Source: Pseudoroseicyclus_A sp041714655
Lineage (GTDB): Bacteria; Pseudomonadota; Alphaproteobacteria; Rhodobacterales; Rhodobacteraceae
Length of the DNA: 64,000 nt
Direction of reading: 5' to 3'
NCBI RefSeq assembly: GCF_041714655.1
Contig: NZ_CP168219.1
Span: 1,054,001 to 1,118,000, forward strand
Part shown: piece by piece, positions 8,179 to 15,546 of the stretch
Layout: each line of letters opens with the position of its first letter
Position numbering within the stretch: the first letter of the stretch is position 1
Notes under the pieces: model-generated
Told to the model about the DNA's origin: nothing
The model's database searches: none
Seen by the model: only the letters and a program-made list of their open reading frames with translations
Translations under genes and position numbers: made by a program

Positions 8179-8234
8179 GGCCGGGGGGCCAGCCCCCCGG
8201 ACCCCCCGAGGTATTTATGGCCAGATGAAAGGGG
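8179..8234. repeat. Dispersed GC-hairpin repeat, copy 1
   Basis: A GC-rich hairpin (GGGGGGCC / AGCCCCCC) is followed by CCCCCCGAGGTATTTATGGC and then CAGATGAAAGG. Related sequences occur at 27259-27309, 61634-61680 and 63155-63237. The layout, a C/G-run hairpin then GGTATTT and CAAG or CAGATGAA, resembles a short interspersed repeat I recall from Rhodobacterales genomes. Here it fills the 82-bp gap between the dioxygenase and the aldolase genes. Confidence 0.6.
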
Positions 8235-8241
8235 ATCCGGG

Positions 8242-8916
8242 ATGGCGAACGTTGTCGTGCAGAATGTTGAGAGGGCGGCGGCCGAGGTGATCGACGGGCT
8301 GGCGAGGGCCGGGGTCGCGACGGTGCATGAGGCGCAGGGGCGGCGGGGGTGCTTCGCGTCGCGGATGCGGCCCATTCAGGAGGGCGCGGCGATTGCCGGC
8401 TCGGCGGTGACGATCTCGGCGCCGCCGGGGGACAACTGGATGATCCATGTGGCCATTGAGCAGCTTAAGGCCGGCGACGTGCTCGTTCTGGCGCCGACCT
8501 CGCCCTGCGACAACGGCTATTTCGGCGACCTCCTCGCGACCTCCGCCATGGCGCGCGGCTGCCGGGGGCTGGTGATCGACGCGGGCGTCCGCGACACGCG
8601 CGACCTGCGCGCCATGGGCTTTCCGGTCTGGTCAAAGGCGGTCTCCGCCGAGGCGACGGTGAAGAAGACCTTGGGCTCGGTGAACGTGCAGGTGGTCTGC
8701 GGGGGCCAGCTGGTGAACGCCGGCGACGTGATCGTCGCCGATGACGACGGGGTGGTCGTGGTGCGGCGCGAGGAGGCGGAGGAGGTGCTGGCCGCCGCCG
8801 AAAAGCGGCTGGCGGCGGAGGAGGCGAAGCGGGCGCGGCTCGCCTCGGGCGAGCTCGGGCTCGACATCTACGACATGCGGCCGCGGCTGGAGGCCAAGGG
8901 GCTGAAATATGTCTGA
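8242..8916 (+). CDS. galC: RraA-fold 4-carboxy-4-hydroxy-2-oxoadipate aldolase (GalC/LigK-like)
   Basis: A 224-residue protein of the RraA/HMG-aldolase family. It shows the GDLLATSAMARGCRGLVIDAG segment (about residues 94-114), with RD at about 118-121 for pyruvate and metal binding. In protocatechuate 4,5-cleavage and gallate pathways this enzyme splits 4-carboxy-4-hydroxy-2-oxoadipate to pyruvate and oxaloacetate. RraA-like RNase E inhibitors have the same fold but lack the pathway neighbours found here. It overlaps the next gene by 8 bp. Confidence 0.87.
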   Translation: MANVVVQNVERAAAEVIDGLARAGVATVHEAQGRRGCFASRMRPIQEGAAIAGSAVTISAPPGDNWMIHVAIEQLKAGDVLVLAPTSPCDNGYFGDLLATSAMARGCRGLVIDAGVRDTRDLRAMGFPVWSKAVSAEATVKKTLGSVNVQVVCGGQLVNAGDVIVADDDGVVVVRREEAEEVLAAAEKRLAAEEAKRARLASGELGLDIYDMRPRLEAKGLKYV

Positions 8917-9976
8917 AGACGAGGGCATCCCCTGCCTCTGGATGCGGGGGGGCACCTCGAAGGGCGCCTATTTCCTCGACTCCGACCTGCCGGAGGATGT
9001 GGCGGCGCGCGATGACCTGCTCCTGCGCATCATGGGCTCGCCCGACGCGCGGCAGATCGACGGGATCGGCGGGGCGGATCCGCTCACCTCGAAGGTCGCG
9101 GTGCTCTCGCCGCCGAGCCGAGAGGATGCCGATGTCGACTACCTCTTCCTGCAGGTCTTCGTCGATCAGGCGCTGGTTTCGGATGCGCAGGGCTGCGGCA
9201 ACATCCTCGCCGGCGTCGGCCCGGCCGCCATCGAGCGGGGGTTAGTGGCGGCGGCAGGGAAAGAGACGCGGGTGCGGATCCACATGGTCAACACCGGCGA
9301 GGTGGCCGAGGCGCTGATCGCGACGCCGGGCGGGCGGGTCAGCTATCGGGGCGAGGCGCGGATCGACGGGGTGCCGGGCACCCATGCGGCGGTGCCGCTG
9401 AAGTTCGAGGGGCTGGAGGGCTCGATGTGCGGGGCGCTCCTGCCGACCGGCCGGGCGGTGGACGTGATCGAGGGCGTCGAGGCGACGCTCCTCGACCTCG
9501 GGATGCCCTGCGTGGTCATGCGCGCCGCCGATCTCGGGGTGACGGGGCGCGAAAGCCGCGAGGAGCTTGAGGGCAATGCCGCGTTGAAAGAGCGGGTGGA
9601 GGCGATCCGCCTGGCCGCCGGGCCGCTGATGGGGCTCGGCGATGTGGCGGAGAAGAGCGTGCCGAAGATGTTCCTCGTCTCGGGGCCGCAGGCGGGCGGC
9701 ACGCTCAACACCCGCAGCTTCATCCCGCACCGGGTGCATGCGACGGTCGGTGTTTTCGCCGCCGTCTCCGTCGCCGCGGCGGCGGTGATGGAGGGCACGC
9801 CGGCCGCCTCTGTGGCGCGGCTGCCGGAGGGGGAGACCTTCGTGATCGAGCATCCGGGCGGGGCGGCGGAGGTGCTGCTGGAGCGGGATGCGGCGGGCGC
9901 GGTCGTGCGGGCGGGGACGCTCAGGACGGCGCGAAAGCTCTTCGACGGGCTTGTTTTCCCGCGGGTGCCGGGCTGA
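8909..9976 (+). CDS. galD: PrpF-family 4-oxalomesaconate tautomerase (GalD/LigU-like)
   Basis: A 355-residue PrpF-family isomerase with the typical N-terminus WMRGGTSKGAYF (residues 11-22) and GIGGADPLTSKVAV. Family members isomerise aconitate or convert 4-oxalomesaconate between its keto and enol forms. Overlap with galC and closeness to galB make the tautomerase role most likely. With galB and galC it completes the route from ring-cleavage product to pyruvate and oxaloacetate. It is the last gene of the cluster; an 89-bp gap separates it from the convergent amidohydrolase gene. Confidence 0.87.
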   Translation: MSEDEGIPCLWMRGGTSKGAYFLDSDLPEDVAARDDLLLRIMGSPDARQIDGIGGADPLTSKVAVLSPPSREDADVDYLFLQVFVDQALVSDAQGCGNILAGVGPAAIERGLVAAAGKETRVRIHMVNTGEVAEALIATPGGRVSYRGEARIDGVPGTHAAVPLKFEGLEGSMCGALLPTGRAVDVIEGVEATLLDLGMPCVVMRAADLGVTGRESREELEGNAALKERVEAIRLAAGPLMGLGDVAEKSVPKMFLVSGPQAGGTLNTRSFIPHRVHATVGVFAAVSVAAAAVMEGTPAASVARLPEGETFVIEHPGGAAEVLLERDAAGAVVRAGTLRTARKLFDGLVFPRVPG

Positions 9977-10065
9977 ACGACTTGCAGAAATGCGATCTCG
10001 GGGCCGAGTTTAGGGCCGCATGCCGCCGCTGACTTGACCTTTTGCAATCTCATCCGCCGCGGGCC

Positions 10066-11169
10066 TCAGGCGGCCACCACCTCCGGCGCCCCCGCCTGCT
10101 GAAGGCGCTCCGATAGGCCGGGCGCGGCCCAGACCAGCCGCCCGGCAACGATGGTCGCCGCCACATTGCCGCTCGCGGCATCGAGGATGGTGAGGTCCGC
10201 CCGGCGCCCGTAGTCGATGACGCCACGGTCGGGCAGGCGCAGGATCTCCGCCGGGCGGCTGGAGATCAGCGCCCAGGCGGCCGGCAGGCCGATCTCCTTC
10301 GCCAGCATCAGGGCGGCGGCCACGAGTGCCCCCGGCGCATCGGCGGAGACGAGGGCGTCGCATTGTCCGCGGCGGAGGATCGGCAGCGGCGCCGGCTCCG
10401 CCCTCGCCCGCAGCAGCGCCGGCGCCGGCAGGAGCACCGCATCGCCCACGGCACGGGCCACGGCGGCGGGGGCGGGCGCGGCGGGCGTCACGCAGATGCC
10501 GGCGCCGATCATCGAGTAATATTCGCGGGTCTGGGCGTCGGGGTCGAAGCGGCTGCCGTAGAGCGTGCCGAGCGTGTCGAAGGCATCGGCGAGCCGGCAG
10601 AGGAAGCGCGGCACCTGCCCGCCGAGCTCCCGCGCCGCGGCGGCGGTGGAGCCCGGCGCAGCTTCGTTCGGCAAGCTGTTCTGAAAGGTCACGAAATCCA
10701 GCTTGTGGCGGCGCACGGCGGACACGATCCGGTCGAGGCTGCCGGGCATATGCGTCTCACAGGCGAGCTGGAGGCGCAGGTCGATCCCCGCCGAGGGCCG
10801 GTAGGCGCCGAGCGCCTGCAGCACCGCCTCTGCCATCTCGGGCGCCGCCACGCCGCCCGCCCAGCTCCACCCCTGCACCGCCCAGGCCGTCGTCACGCCG
10901 GCCCGCGCCAGCGCCCTGTCGGTGGCCGCAAGCGCCCCTGCCGGGCCGGAGCGGCCGGGCAGGGCGGCGGCCAGAACGCCTGACTGCAGATCGACGATGC
11001 CGGGGAGGATGAGATGGCCCGAGAGGTCCGCCTCGGGCAGCGGGCCCTTCGAGATGACGCCGCCCTCCATCGCCACGGTCCGCTCCTGCATCTCGCCGTC
11101 GCGCAGCACCGCCGCGCCGGTGAGGCGCAGCGAAAGCGGGCGGCGAGGGGGCATCTGGCGGGGGGCCAT
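10066..11169 (-). CDS. PhnM-like amidohydrolase lacking N-terminal metal ligands
   Basis: A 367-residue amidohydrolase-superfamily protein. The nearest recognisable relatives are PhnM-type alpha-D-ribose 1-methylphosphonate 5-triphosphate diphosphatases, judged from LPGIVDLQSG, LARAGVTTAW and DRGVIDYGRRADLTIL. The HxH/HxD metal motif expected after LPGIVDL is replaced by Gln-Ser (DLQSG), and the expected SDY near residue 295 reads SADAPG. The active site therefore looks damaged. An ATG at 11167-11169 with AAGGAG 9 nt upstream is chosen over the in-frame TTG at 11193. No other phn genes are nearby. It may be a pseudoenzyme or have a new activity. Confidence 0.75.
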   Translation of the reverse strand: MAPRQMPPRRPLSLRLTGAAVLRDGEMQERTVAMEGGVISKGPLPEADLSGHLILPGIVDLQSGVLAAALPGRSGPAGALAATDRALARAGVTTAWAVQGWSWAGGVAAPEMAEAVLQALGAYRPSAGIDLRLQLACETHMPGSLDRIVSAVRRHKLDFVTFQNSLPNEAAPGSTAAAARELGGQVPRFLCRLADAFDTLGTLYGSRFDPDAQTREYYSMIGAGICVTPAAPAPAAVARAVGDAVLLPAPALLRARAEPAPLPILRRGQCDALVSADAPGALVAAALMLAKEIGLPAAWALISSRPAEILRLPDRGVIDYGRRADLTILDAASGNVAATIVAGRLVWAAPGLSERLQQAGAPEVVAA

Positions 11170-11263
11170 CGGCAAAAGCTCCTTGTTGGCCAAGGCTTTT
11201 GCCAGTGGTGCATGTCAGCGGCATGACAGCCGGCCTCCGGGAGGCGACGGGGCCGGCGTGGCC

Positions 11264-11353
11264 TCAGCGGCGGATGCCGATCATCACGATCCAGATGAGG
11301 CCGGTCACGGCGACGCCGGTGAGCGTCCCTGCGACGAAACTGAAGATGTCCAT
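11264..11353 (-). CDS. 29-residue single-span membrane peptide
   Basis: An ATG at 11351-11353 preceded by GGAAGG opens a 29-codon frame ending in TGA. The peptide begins MDIFSFVAG, has a hydrophobic run of about 20 residues ending GLIWIVMIG, and finishes with IRR, which fits a single N-out or N-in membrane helix with a positive tail. It lies between the Crp/Fnr gene and the amidohydrolase gene on the same strand, 45 bp after the former. No family is recognised. The evidence is the start signal plus composition only. Confidence 0.45.
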   Translation of the reverse strand: MDIFSFVAGTLTGVAVTGLIWIVMIGIRR

Positions 11354-11398
11354 GACCGTCTGCCTTCCTTTCCCGGCGCGGCGGGGCCTGTCGCCCGC

Positions 11399-12130
11399 TC
11401 AGATCAACGGGCGTCTGGGCGGCGGCTCGAGCTCGAGCCCCGCCATCTCTGCCATCGGCTCCAGACCCGGAATGGCCAGTTGCCCGTCCTGCCAGCGCAC
11501 GAGGTTGTGGCGGCGCAGGCGCGCGAGTGTCTTGTTGGTATGAACGAGCGAGAGGCCGAGAAGATCCGCGAGATCCTGTTGACGGAAGGGGAAGGGCATG
11601 AGCCCACCGCCGTTGACCATCCCGAGCGCCTGGCCGCGCTGATAGATGCGCACGAGGGCCCAGGCGATGCGGTCGGAGGCGTCGCGCTGGCCGACGGTTG
11701 CCAGCGCCTCACCGAGGAAATGCTCCTCCATCGCCGCGAGCCAGGTGACGTCGAAGCCGCGGTTGGGGCTGGACCGGACGAATGAGTAAAATTCGTTGCG
11801 ATCGAAGACGCAGAGCGTCATCTGCGTGCGCGCGACGACGGAGTGCTTCATCTCTCCCATGACGCCGGCCTGAAGGCCGACGAAGTCACCGGGAAAGATG
11901 ATGTTCAAGACCTGCCGGCTGCCGTCCGCGAGGCTCTTGTAGCGCAGGCCCATGCCGCTCAGGGCCGTGTATAGCTGGGCGGAACCGGCCCCTTCGATGA
12001 GCAGATGCGTGCCGGGCTCGATGGTCATCTCACCCGCCTTGAAGGCCTCGGTCTGGCGGACCTCATCGCGGGTCATCTCGACGAAATGCTCGCGGCGGCG
12101 GAGCGGACAGGCGCTGCAGGGCGTCGTCAT
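11399..12130 (-). CDS. Crp/Fnr-family transcriptional regulator
   Basis: A 243-residue regulator with an N-terminal cyclic-nucleotide-binding-like beta barrel (about residues 20-130) and a C-terminal winged helix whose recognition region is FRQQDLADLLGLSLVHTNKTLARLR. The N-terminal CSACPLRRREHF has two cysteines but not the full set of an FNR iron-sulfur site. The internal ATG at 12128-12130 is chosen over one at 12178 because GGGAG lies 7 nt upstream and the longer form has no ribosome binding site. A CRP-like dyad is centred 48 bp upstream, so self-control is likely. Confidence 0.9.
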   Translation of the reverse strand: MTTPCSACPLRRREHFVEMTRDEVRQTEAFKAGEMTIEPGTHLLIEGAGSAQLYTALSGMGLRYKSLADGSRQVLNIIFPGDFVGLQAGVMGEMKHSVVARTQMTLCVFDRNEFYSFVRSSPNRGFDVTWLAAMEEHFLGEALATVGQRDASDRIAWALVRIYQRGQALGMVNGGGLMPFPFRQQDLADLLGLSLVHTNKTLARLRRHNLVRWQDGQLAIPGLEPMAEMAGLELEPPPRRPLI

Positions 12131-12170
12131 CGGCAGCTCCCGGCGGTCGGGGCGCCAAATGATAACGTTT

Positions 12171-12186
12171 GATGACATATGTCACA
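12171..12186. promoter_or_regulatory. Crp/Fnr-type binding site
   Basis: Read on the minus strand this is TGTGA-CATATG-TCATC, matching 8 of 10 arm bases of the Crp consensus TGTGA-N6-TCACA. The central 12 bp (12173-12184) are a perfect palindrome. It sits between the Crp/Fnr gene and the divergent pseudo-receiver gene and could serve both. Confidence 0.5.
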
Positions 12187-12256
12187 GTTTAATGAGCGCT
12201 GCGCCGCCGCATGTGATCTTGCGCCCGTAAGTTGTGAACCTGGGAAGGGGTGAGTC

Positions 12257-12676
12257 TTGTCTTCACTACTCGTCATTTGCGCGGAATCCCTTGTCGCCGA
12301 CGATATTTGCGAGAACCTCGCGATGCGGTTCCCGGGCGATGACCTCATCCGGTTTCGATCGTTTTCTGACGCAAGGAACGCACAGGAAGGAACTTCCGTT
12401 CCAAGACTTGTGGTTGTTTCTCATGAACTCAAAGACATCGCGTCGGCCGAGGCCGCCGCGCGCTTTGCCGAAGCGGGAAGCGCCGTCGTGCTCCTGCAGG
12501 CGGATTACGAGCCCGCAAACGGGGCATCGCACGATACGGCCCACGCCGCCCATTACGCCGTCCTGACCTTGCCCTTCTCGGACGCCTCGCTGAACGAGGC
12601 TGTCGACAAGGCCCTGAGGTTGGTGGCGCCGCCCGCGGCGCCGCGGCAGGGAGAGGGGCCGGCGCCGGCGCCCTGA
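12257..12676 (+). CDS. Receiver-like (pseudo-receiver) protein
   Basis: A 139-residue protein beginning at a TTG codon 6 nt after GGGAAGGGG. The alternating pattern (LLVICAES..., PRLVVVSHEL..., AVVLLQADY..., YAVLTLPFS) looks like the beta-strands of a CheY-type receiver. The position that should carry the phosphoacceptor Asp at the end of strand 3 is Ser (VVVSHEL), so classical phosphorylation is unlikely. The last 15 residues are Pro/Ala-rich. It is divergent from the Crp/Fnr gene and precedes stress membrane genes. The family call is by pattern only. Confidence 0.6.
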   Translation: MSSLLVICAESLVADDICENLAMRFPGDDLIRFRSFSDARNAQEGTSVPRLVVVSHELKDIASAEAAARFAEAGSAVVLLQADYEPANGASHDTAHAAHYAVLTLPFSDASLNEAVDKALRLVAPPAAPRQGEGPAPAP

Positions 12677-12685
12677 TGCCGGGGC

Positions 12686-12710
12686 GGAACCTTGCACCCC
12701 GGCCGGCGTT
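12686..12710 (+). promoter_or_regulatory. EcfG-type promoter
   Basis: GGAAC at 12686-12690 and CGTT at 12707-12710 are separated by 16 nt, a perfect match to the general stress sigma factor EcfG pattern. It starts 9 bp after the pseudo-receiver stop and ends 56 bp before the small membrane gene at 12767, so it should drive that gene and the AI-2E transporter gene. Confidence 0.7.
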
Positions 12711-12766
12711 GTGACCGAAAGGCCGCGCGGAGAGGCGTGCGGCAATCATTTTCACAGGAGAAATCC

Positions 12767-12955
12767 ATGTTCAGCGCTATCGGCGGCCTTATCGTTCTTG
12801 CCCTCGACATCTGGGCCATCGTCTCGATCATCAGCTCGTCCGCCTCGACGGGCAGCAAGGTGCTCTGGACGCTGCTCGTGCTCATCCTGCCGGTCCTCGG
12901 CTTCATCATCTGGCTCATCGCCGGGCCGCGCTCTTCTGCGCCGCACAAAGCCTGA
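12767..12955 (+). CDS. PLDc_N-type two-span membrane protein
   Basis: A 62-residue protein with two hydrophobic helices (about residues 3-23 and 31-52). Its W(A)IVSI...S(T)GSKVLWTLLVLILPVLGFIIW pattern (residues 15-49) is that of the short phospholipase D N-terminal membrane domain found alone in many bacteria. AGGAG 6 nt upstream supports the ATG. Its function is unknown; such proteins are often stress-induced. It lies behind a good EcfG promoter and 9 bp before the transporter gene. Confidence 0.85.
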   Translation: MFSAIGGLIVLALDIWAIVSIISSSASTGSKVLWTLLVLILPVLGFIIWLIAGPRSSAPHKA

Positions 12956-12964
12956 TCCACAGCC

Positions 12965-14059
12965 ATGGTGAAGGGAGAGGGGATTGGCCGCGCCGCGATC
13001 GTCGTGATCGCGGCGCTTGCCATTGGCTTCACATTACAGGTCGCCGAGGGCATCGTTGCGCCCATTGTGCTGGCCCTGGTCGCCGGCGTCGTCCTGTCGC
13101 CGGTTTCTGACACGTTGGAGCGCTGGGGGGTGGGCCGCACGTTCGGGGCGCTTATCAGCCTGATCCTTACGATGAGCGTCGTCGTGCTTCTGGTGCTGGC
13201 ACTGCAGCCCATCGCCATGCGGCTCATCGAATCCCTTCCCAAGGTGGCGCGCGACCTGAATGACGCGCTCGGCAATCTCCGGGGCACGCTGGCCGATCTG
13301 TCCTCGATGTCCGAAGACATGGCCGACACCTTGTCCGGGGCAGAGCCCGGAACGGCCGAGGCGGCGGCTGCCGCGGCGCCGGCGGCGTCGGGCGAGGAGC
13401 TGCCCGATGTGCGCGACGCGCTGCTGCTCGCGCCGTCGATCCTCGCGCAGGTCATCGTCTTCGCGGGGACGCTCTTTTTCTTCGTGGCGACGCGCGACGA
13501 GGTCTACGGGTTCCTGCGCCGGGTGCTGCCCGGCCATGACGGCCGGCCGCTGCAAACCAGCGACCTGCGCCGCGCCGAACGGCGGGTGGCGCATTACTTC
13601 CTGACGATCACGCTCATCAACACCTGCCTCGGTGTCATGGTCGCCGGGGCGCTGAAGCTCATCGGGCTGCCGGGGGCGCTGCAATGGGGCCTGCTGGCGT
13701 TCTTCATGAACTTCGTCGTCTATCTCGGCCCCGCCGTCTTCGGCATCTCGCTGCTGATCGCCGGGATCGCCGCCTTCGATGGCGCCTATTCGCTGCTGCC
13801 GGCGGCGAGCTTCTTCCTGCTCAACATGATGGAAGGCCAGTTCATCACGCCCTCGCTGGTCGGGCGAGAGATGCGGATCAACCCGCTGCTGATCTTCCTG
13901 TCTGTGACCTTCGGCCTATGGATCTGGGGGCCAATCGGCGGGATCGTGGCCATTCCACTTCTCGTCTGGTTCCTGGTGGTGCTGACGGGACGCGCCGGGG
14001 CCGTCGACCCCAGGCCGCTCTTTGCGGCAGAGGATAGCGGAAAGCCGGCGGGGGACTGA
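12965..14059 (+). CDS. AI-2E family transporter
   Basis: A 364-residue polytopic membrane protein. It has the N-terminal helix pair (residues 12-52 and 60-85), a soluble helical middle (about 85-150) with an Ala/Glu-rich stretch, and a C-terminal half carrying FMNFVVYLGP and EGQFITPSLVGREMRINPL (about residues 300-318), the family signatures. Members export small molecules or ions (AI-2, or sodium/proton exchange in some). The substrate is unknown here. It is probably transcribed from the EcfG promoter at 12686 with the preceding small gene and ends at a strong terminator. Confidence 0.9.
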   Translation: MVKGEGIGRAAIVVIAALAIGFTLQVAEGIVAPIVLALVAGVVLSPVSDTLERWGVGRTFGALISLILTMSVVVLLVLALQPIAMRLIESLPKVARDLNDALGNLRGTLADLSSMSEDMADTLSGAEPGTAEAAAAAAPAASGEELPDVRDALLLAPSILAQVIVFAGTLFFFVATRDEVYGFLRRVLPGHDGRPLQTSDLRRAERRVAHYFLTITLINTCLGVMVAGALKLIGLPGALQWGLLAFFMNFVVYLGPAVFGISLLIAGIAAFDGAYSLLPAASFFLLNMMEGQFITPSLVGREMRINPLLIFLSVTFGLWIWGPIGGIVAIPLLVWFLVVLTGRAGAVDPRPLFAAEDSGKPAGD

Positions 14060-14110
14060 CCCCCCCGTCGACGGGCCCCCGACGGGCCACGGCAAGGGAA
14101 AGACAGACAA

Positions 14111-14147
14111 GAAAAGGGGCGGCGCATCATCTGCGCCGCCCCTTTTC
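14111..14147. terminator. Bidirectional intrinsic terminator
   Basis: A 16-bp perfect stem (14111-14126 with 14132-14147) with a 5-nt loop carries A and T runs at its ends, so it can end the AI-2E transcript on the plus strand and the PRC-barrel transcript on the minus strand. Confidence 0.85.
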
Positions 14148-14164
14148 TTTGTCGTTCAGTTCTC

Positions 14165-14566
14165 TCAGCTCTCGAAGACCGGCAGCGCATCCAGCCCTTC
14201 GGCGGTCATGGACGCCTGCACGACGAAGGCGCCGTCCGGCATCGACATGACCTGCATGTCGGCCATCTCGAGGGCGACCTCACGCTGGGAAAAGAGCCCG
14301 CCGACGGAGACGACGGCGCCGCTGATGGCGCCATTGCCGTCGATGAAGAGCTCCGCGACGCTGCCGACCTGCCGCTGGGCGGCATCGAGCACCGGGGCGG
14401 CGATGAGGGCATCGACGTTGACGCCGGTGAAGGTCAGGGCGCTCGCCGGGATGACGGTGCCGTCGACCGATTGTTCGGTCATAGCCGCCGGGGTGACGGC
14501 GGGGATGGCTGCGGCGGCGACGCCGCCGGTGGCTGCAAGAGCGAGTGCAATACCTTTGCCGATCAT
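14165..14566 (-). CDS. Secreted PRC-barrel domain protein
   Basis: A 133-residue protein with a signal peptide (residues 1-20, MIGKGIALALAATGG...) and one PRC-barrel domain (about 55-120: GVNVDALIAAPVLDAAQRQVGSVAELFI). PRC barrels occur in photosynthetic reaction centres, RimM and many exported stress proteins. The internal ATG at 14564-14566 is chosen for its GAGGAG site and because the signal peptide then starts correctly. It lies among stress genes; the ligand is unknown. Confidence 0.82.
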   Translation of the reverse strand: MIGKGIALALAATGGVAAAAIPAVTPAAMTEQSVDGTVIPASALTFTGVNVDALIAAPVLDAAQRQVGSVAELFIDGNGAISGAVVSVGGLFSQREVALEMADMQVMSMPDGAFVVQASMTAEGLDALPVFES

Positions 14567-14616
14567 GGCAGTGATCTCCTCGTTCGGATCGCGTTGTTGC
14601 AGGTACAACGCAACAA

Positions 14617-14640
14617 CCGCGCCCGGGGTTTCGGGCGCGG
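14617..14640 (-). terminator. Hairpin downstream of the holin-like/DUF883 pair
   Basis: Arms CCGCGCCCG and CGGGCGCGG pair over 9 bp around a 6-nt loop, 36 bp past the stop of the gene at 14676. The following T-content is weak (GTTGTTG). A second 8-bp stem (14593-14600 with 14610-14617) adjoins it, upstream of the PRC-barrel gene. Confidence 0.45.
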
Positions 14641-14675
14641 CTGCGAAAACTTGTCAGAATATCAATAAGGTGAGG

Positions 14676-15035
14676 TCAGCGCGGCCTGCGGCTGGAAAGC
14701 CCGGCCCCGAGCCCCTGGGCAAAGGCCATGGCAACTGAGCTGACGAGCGTCGGCGTGAGGACGCCGGGGGTGGCCGCCGTCGGCGCCGCTGCCGCCACGG
14801 GGGCGGCGACGGGACGGGGGCGGCGCGTGAGAATAAGGACAAGGACGAAGGCCATCAGCATCCAGAAGCCGCCGATGCAGAGCGCCGCGATCAGGTGACC
14901 CTGCGCGGCGGCGATGGCGATCCAGGCGGCCGCCGTCAGGCATCCCAGCCCGACGGTGAGGCATAGAAGAGCGGCAACGCCGAGAACGGCGTTGCGCGCG
15001 ATGGCGGCGGCGGCGAGCCGGAGGCGCAGCATCAC
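14676..15035 (-). CDS. Phage-holin-superfamily-III-like membrane protein
   Basis: A 119-residue protein with two adjacent transmembrane helices (about residues 15-40 and 47-70) followed by a Pro/Ala-rich tail. Length, topology and coupling to a DUF883 gene fit the holin superfamily III group (also called ACT-like or YqjE/YqjK neighbourhood), proteins found in stress clusters rather than phages. The start overlaps the DUF883 stop by 4 bp. The exact role is unknown. Confidence 0.6.
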   Translation of the reverse strand: MMLRLRLAAAAIARNAVLGVAALLCLTVGLGCLTAAAWIAIAAAQGHLIAALCIGGFWMLMAFVLVLILTRRPRPVAAPVAAAAPTAATPGVLTPTLVSSVAMAFAQGLGAGLSSRRPR

Positions 15036-15376
15036 TTGCGGCGCGACAGGACCAGCCCGACGAGGAAGCCGATGCCGGTCGCAAGCCCGATGGCGGCGGC
15101 GGGGTTCTCGCGCACCTGCGTGGTCGCGGTCTCGGCAGCGCCTTCGGCGGCGCGGCGGGCGGCGCTCGAGAGTTCGGCCACGGCCGCTTCGCTGCGGCTG
15201 CGGATCACCTCGGCGCCCTGCACGGCGTTGCTGCGCAGGAGTTTCTTCTGCGTCGCGCCGATCTCGGCGGCCTGCTGGGACAGCTCGGCAAGGTCTTCCT
15301 TGAGCGTCTCGAACTGCTTCATGAAGTCGGCAAGAGTCGCCTCAACGCCGTTGTTGCTGGAACCTCTGGCGGGCAT
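15032..15376 (-). CDS. DUF883 (ElaB/YqjD-like) membrane-anchored protein
   Basis: A 114-residue protein with a long amphipathic helix or coiled coil (about residues 10-80), the NPAAAIGLATGIGFLVGLVLSRR C-terminal anchor (spelled across residues 90-113) and RR end typical of ElaB/YqjD/YgaM. E. coli relatives are stationary-phase, ribosome-binding inner membrane proteins. It is the first gene of a two-gene unit. A near-consensus EcfG box precedes it on the minus strand, which fits stress induction. Confidence 0.85.
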   Translation of the reverse strand: MPARGSSNNGVEATLADFMKQFETLKEDLAELSQQAAEIGATQKKLLRSNAVQGAEVIRSRSEAAVAELSSAARRAAEGAAETATTQVRENPAAAIGLATGIGFLVGLVLSRRK

Positions 15377-15413
15377 GTCTGCCTCTCCTCATGACCATTT
15401 CATCCGCCTCTGT

Positions 15414-15438
15414 AATGCGCGGGCGCCGGAAAGGTTCC
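15414..15438 (-). promoter_or_regulatory. EcfG-like promoter (variant -10)
   Basis: On the minus strand GGAAC (15434-15438) is followed after 16 nt by CATT (15414-15417), one mismatch from the CGTT expected of EcfG. It ends 37 bp before the DUF883 start. Confidence 0.45.
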
Positions 15439-15463
15439 GTCTTTTCAGGAAATTCTTCGTCCG

Positions 15464-15489
15464 GGAACCGGGGTTGGCACGTTGGCGTT
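15464..15489 (+). promoter_or_regulatory. EcfG-type promoter
   Basis: GGAAC (15464-15468) and CGTT (15486-15489) are 17 nt apart, a consensus EcfG promoter, 57 bp before the DUF1328 gene and back to back with the minus-strand box for DUF883. Confidence 0.7.
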
Positions 15490-15546
15490 TGGTTTTCAAA
15501 TCGGGCGAAGGCGCCCAATCGTTGAAACCATACCTAGGAGGCTCCC

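Noticed and set aside
11399..12178. The upstream ATG (12178) as start of the Crp/Fnr gene
   Set aside because: It overlaps the Crp-like dyad and has no ribosome binding site, while ATG 12130 has GGGAG.
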